From NCBI GenBank assembly GCA_019309945.1, contig JAFDFH010000384.1:1-6137 (forward strand): DNA of 6,137 nt. Reading direction: 5' to 3'. Below are positions 4,689 through 6,137 of the stretch, one piece after another. The DNA comes from Deltaproteobacteria bacterium (GTDB lineage: Bacteria > Desulfobacterota > Desulfobacteria > Desulfobacterales > JAFDFH01). Under the pieces are notes generated by a model. The model searched no databases. It worked only from the letters and a program-made list of their open reading frames with translations, and was not told where the DNA came from. Numbering within the stretch: position 1 is the stretch's first letter; each line of letters opens with the position of its first letter. The position numbers and the translations under genes are program-made.

Positions 4689-5969
4689 ATGGCTCATAAT
4701 ACAATCAAGTCCGGTTATTCCCAATTGGTTGAACGTTTAAACTACTTTCCGCAGGGTGCACCGCCATCGGAACTTCTTAACAAAATTTTAACAATACTCT
4801 TTAGAGAAAAAGAAGCTGAACTTGTTTCTCTTTTACCCATCAAACCTTTTACGGCCGAAAAAGCCAGCTCTATCTGGAAAATGGATCTAATCAGCACCCA
4901 AAAAGTACTCGATGAATTGGCGGGACGTGCTTTACTGGTTGATATCGAACAGAACGGAAAATCTATTTATTCTCTTCCGCCACCGATGGCAGGTTTTTTT
5001 GAATTTTCCCTGATGCGCATACGCGATGATATTGACCAGAAAACGCTTAGTAAGCTTTTTTACCAGTATTTGAATGTGGAAGAGGATTTTATCCGGGCAC
5101 TGTTTGTTGAGGGTGAGACACAACTTGGGCGTACGTTTGTTCATGAACCAGTTCTAACTAATGAAAATGCCCTCCATGTTCTGGATTATGAAAGAGCTTC
5201 GGAGGTTATTAAAACTGCTTCCCATATAGCGGTTGGAACCTGTTATTGCCGTCATAAAATGGAACATTTAGGCAAAGCATGTAATGCACCTAGGGAAATT
5301 TGCATGACTCTTAACTCCACAGCGGCAACATTAATTAAACACGGTCATGTTCGTCAGGTAGACAAAGTGGAAGGACTTGATCTGCTTCAATCAGCGTATG
5401 AGAATAATCTGGTTCAGTTTGGTGAAAATGTTCAAAAAAGAGTGAATTTTATTTGTAACTGCTGCGGCTGTTGCTGTGAAGCTATGATAGTTGCCCGCCG
5501 ATTTGCTTTGATGAATCCCATCCATACAACCAATTTCATTCCGGTTATTCATGATGAAGAATGTAATGGTTGTGGAAAATGTGTAACTGCCTGTCCTGTT
5601 GAAGCCATGTCCCTGATCTCTGCTAACGATCCTCATCGACCGAAAATGAAACAGGCCCGATTGGATATAGAACGTTGCCTGGGCTGTGGACTTTGTGTAC
5701 GGGCTTGTGCAAAGGGGAATATACATTTGGAATCCAGACCTGAAAGAGTTATTACACCCATAAATGGAACACACCGAGTCGTAATGATGGCTATCGAACG
5801 AGGAAAATTACAAAACCTGATTTTTGATAACCGTGTATTATGGAGCCATCGCGCATTAGCGGCTGTTTTTGGTGTGATTCTAAGATTACCGCCTCTTAAA
5901 CAGGCGCTGGCTAGTGAACAGATTAAATCACGCTATCTGGAAACATTAATAAAACGTATGCAGAATTAG
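4689..5969 (+). CDS. Cys-rich 4Fe-4S dicluster protein with possible winged-helix N-terminus
   Basis: A soluble 426-residue protein, probably an electron carrier or redox sensor; substrate and partners are unknown. Residues 1-110 are predicted to be mostly helical, and PFTAEKASSIWKMDLISTQKVLDELAGRALL... (about 53-83) followed by the short strand pair VDIEQNG/KSIYSL looks like a winged helix. A conserved Cys region follows: C185-x-C187-R, C198, C205, then C256-x-C258-C259-G-C261-C262-C263. Two classical ferredoxin motifs come next: C292-x2-C295-x2-C298-x3-C302-P and C330-x2-C333-x2-C336-x3-C340. The last of these is followed by AKG, not P. A tail of about 85 residues has no recognised motif. 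I recall similar uncharacterised proteins with CxCR and CNCCxCC motifs in anaerobes, where the Cys are shared, so all clusters are likely real. The ATG has no Shine-Dalgarno, but the YFPQGAP region just after it looks like the usual start. It stands alone, 18 bp before the second fold-back repeat. Confidence 0.85.
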   Translation: MAHNTIKSGYSQLVERLNYFPQGAPPSELLNKILTILFREKEAELVSLLPIKPFTAEKASSIWKMDLISTQKVLDELAGRALLVDIEQNGKSIYSLPPPMAGFFEFSLMRIRDDIDQKTLSKLFYQYLNVEEDFIRALFVEGETQLGRTFVHEPVLTNENALHVLDYERASEVIKTASHIAVGTCYCRHKMEHLGKACNAPREICMTLNSTAATLIKHGHVRQVDKVEGLDLLQSAYENNLVQFGENVQKRVNFICNCCGCCCEAMIVARRFALMNPIHTTNFIPVIHDEECNGCGKCVTACPVEAMSLISANDPHRPKMKQARLDIERCLGCGLCVRACAKGNIHLESRPERVITPINGTHRVVMMAIERGKLQNLIFDNRVLWSHRALAAVFGVILRLPPLKQALASEQIKSRYLETLIKRMQN

Positions 5970-5987
5970 TCACATAGGCTTTAAATT

Positions 5988-6137
5988 GTAACTTCTCAAT
6001 ATGTTCCGGTAGGTCCGCTACGTCATCCGGTAATTTTTTTCAATACGGCCAAAACTTGCCGTTAAGGGCGCCTAACAGTGCCCCGCGCACGAGATCTAAA
6101 ATAAGTGCATCGCTTAGCACAAACAGTCTACAATCAA
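5988..6137. repeat. Fold-back (MITE-like) repeat element, copy 2, cut by the window end
   Basis: From GTAACTTCTCAAT at 5988 onward, the 150 bases to the window end align without gaps to the reverse complement of 541-392 of copy 1, with about 12 mismatches. The outer 60-odd bases and the TTAAGGGCGCCTAACAGTGC block are almost unchanged; differences cluster in the central part. Copy 2 thus runs in the opposite orientation and would end near 6258 if full length. It begins 18 bp after the stop of the 4Fe-4S gene. Confidence 0.82.

Overview
The window looks like chromosomal DNA of a Desulfobacterota bacterium, most likely a sulfate reducer of the Desulfobacterales. The evidence is protein resemblance: a partial protein whose start resembles the PEP/pyruvate-binding signalling proteins I know from that group, a SelB of deltaproteobacterial type, and a Cys-rich 4Fe-4S protein of a kind common in anaerobes. 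Base composition looks moderate and the spacers are AT-rich. No gene here fixes the species.

Layout, left to right. (1) Positions 1-132, minus strand: the first 44 codons of a gene that runs off the window. (2) Positions 271-541: a complete 271-bp fold-back repeat with imperfect inverted arms. (3) Positions 571-1746, plus strand: hemW, an intact radical-SAM heme chaperone starting only 29 bp after the repeat. (4) Converging on it from the minus strand is a selB operon: a 64-residue two-helix membrane protein (3607-3801) overlapping selB (1789-3610) by ATGA, with a good sigma70-like promoter at 3889-3917. selB is broken: about 44 codons around the G5 region of the GTPase domain are missing and the reading frame shifts there. 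(5) Positions 3802-4299 have no convincing gene, but 4123-4249 contains nested inverted repeats that could fold as an RNA. (6) tRNA-His(GUG) and tRNA-Arg(UCG) lie in tandem at 4301-4460, followed by a hairpin. (7) Positions 4461-4688 contain inverted repeats, a probable fragment of an IS3-type transposase and a candidate promoter. (8) Positions 4689-5969, plus strand: a 426-residue protein with two 4Fe-4S ferredoxin motifs, two further Cys clusters and a possible winged-helix N-terminus. (9) From 5988 to the window end is a second copy of the fold-back repeat, about 92% identical over 150 bp to the right arm of the first copy and inverted to it.

The genes do not form one pathway. HemW handles heme, the selB operon serves selenocysteine insertion, and the ferredoxin-type protein probably belongs to anaerobic electron transfer or redox sensing. 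The most notable points are the lesion in an otherwise well-preserved selB, the inverted pair of fold-back elements enclosing about 5.4 kb, and the structured sequence upstream of the tRNA pair. I see no CRISPR array, phage module or recognisable defence system.
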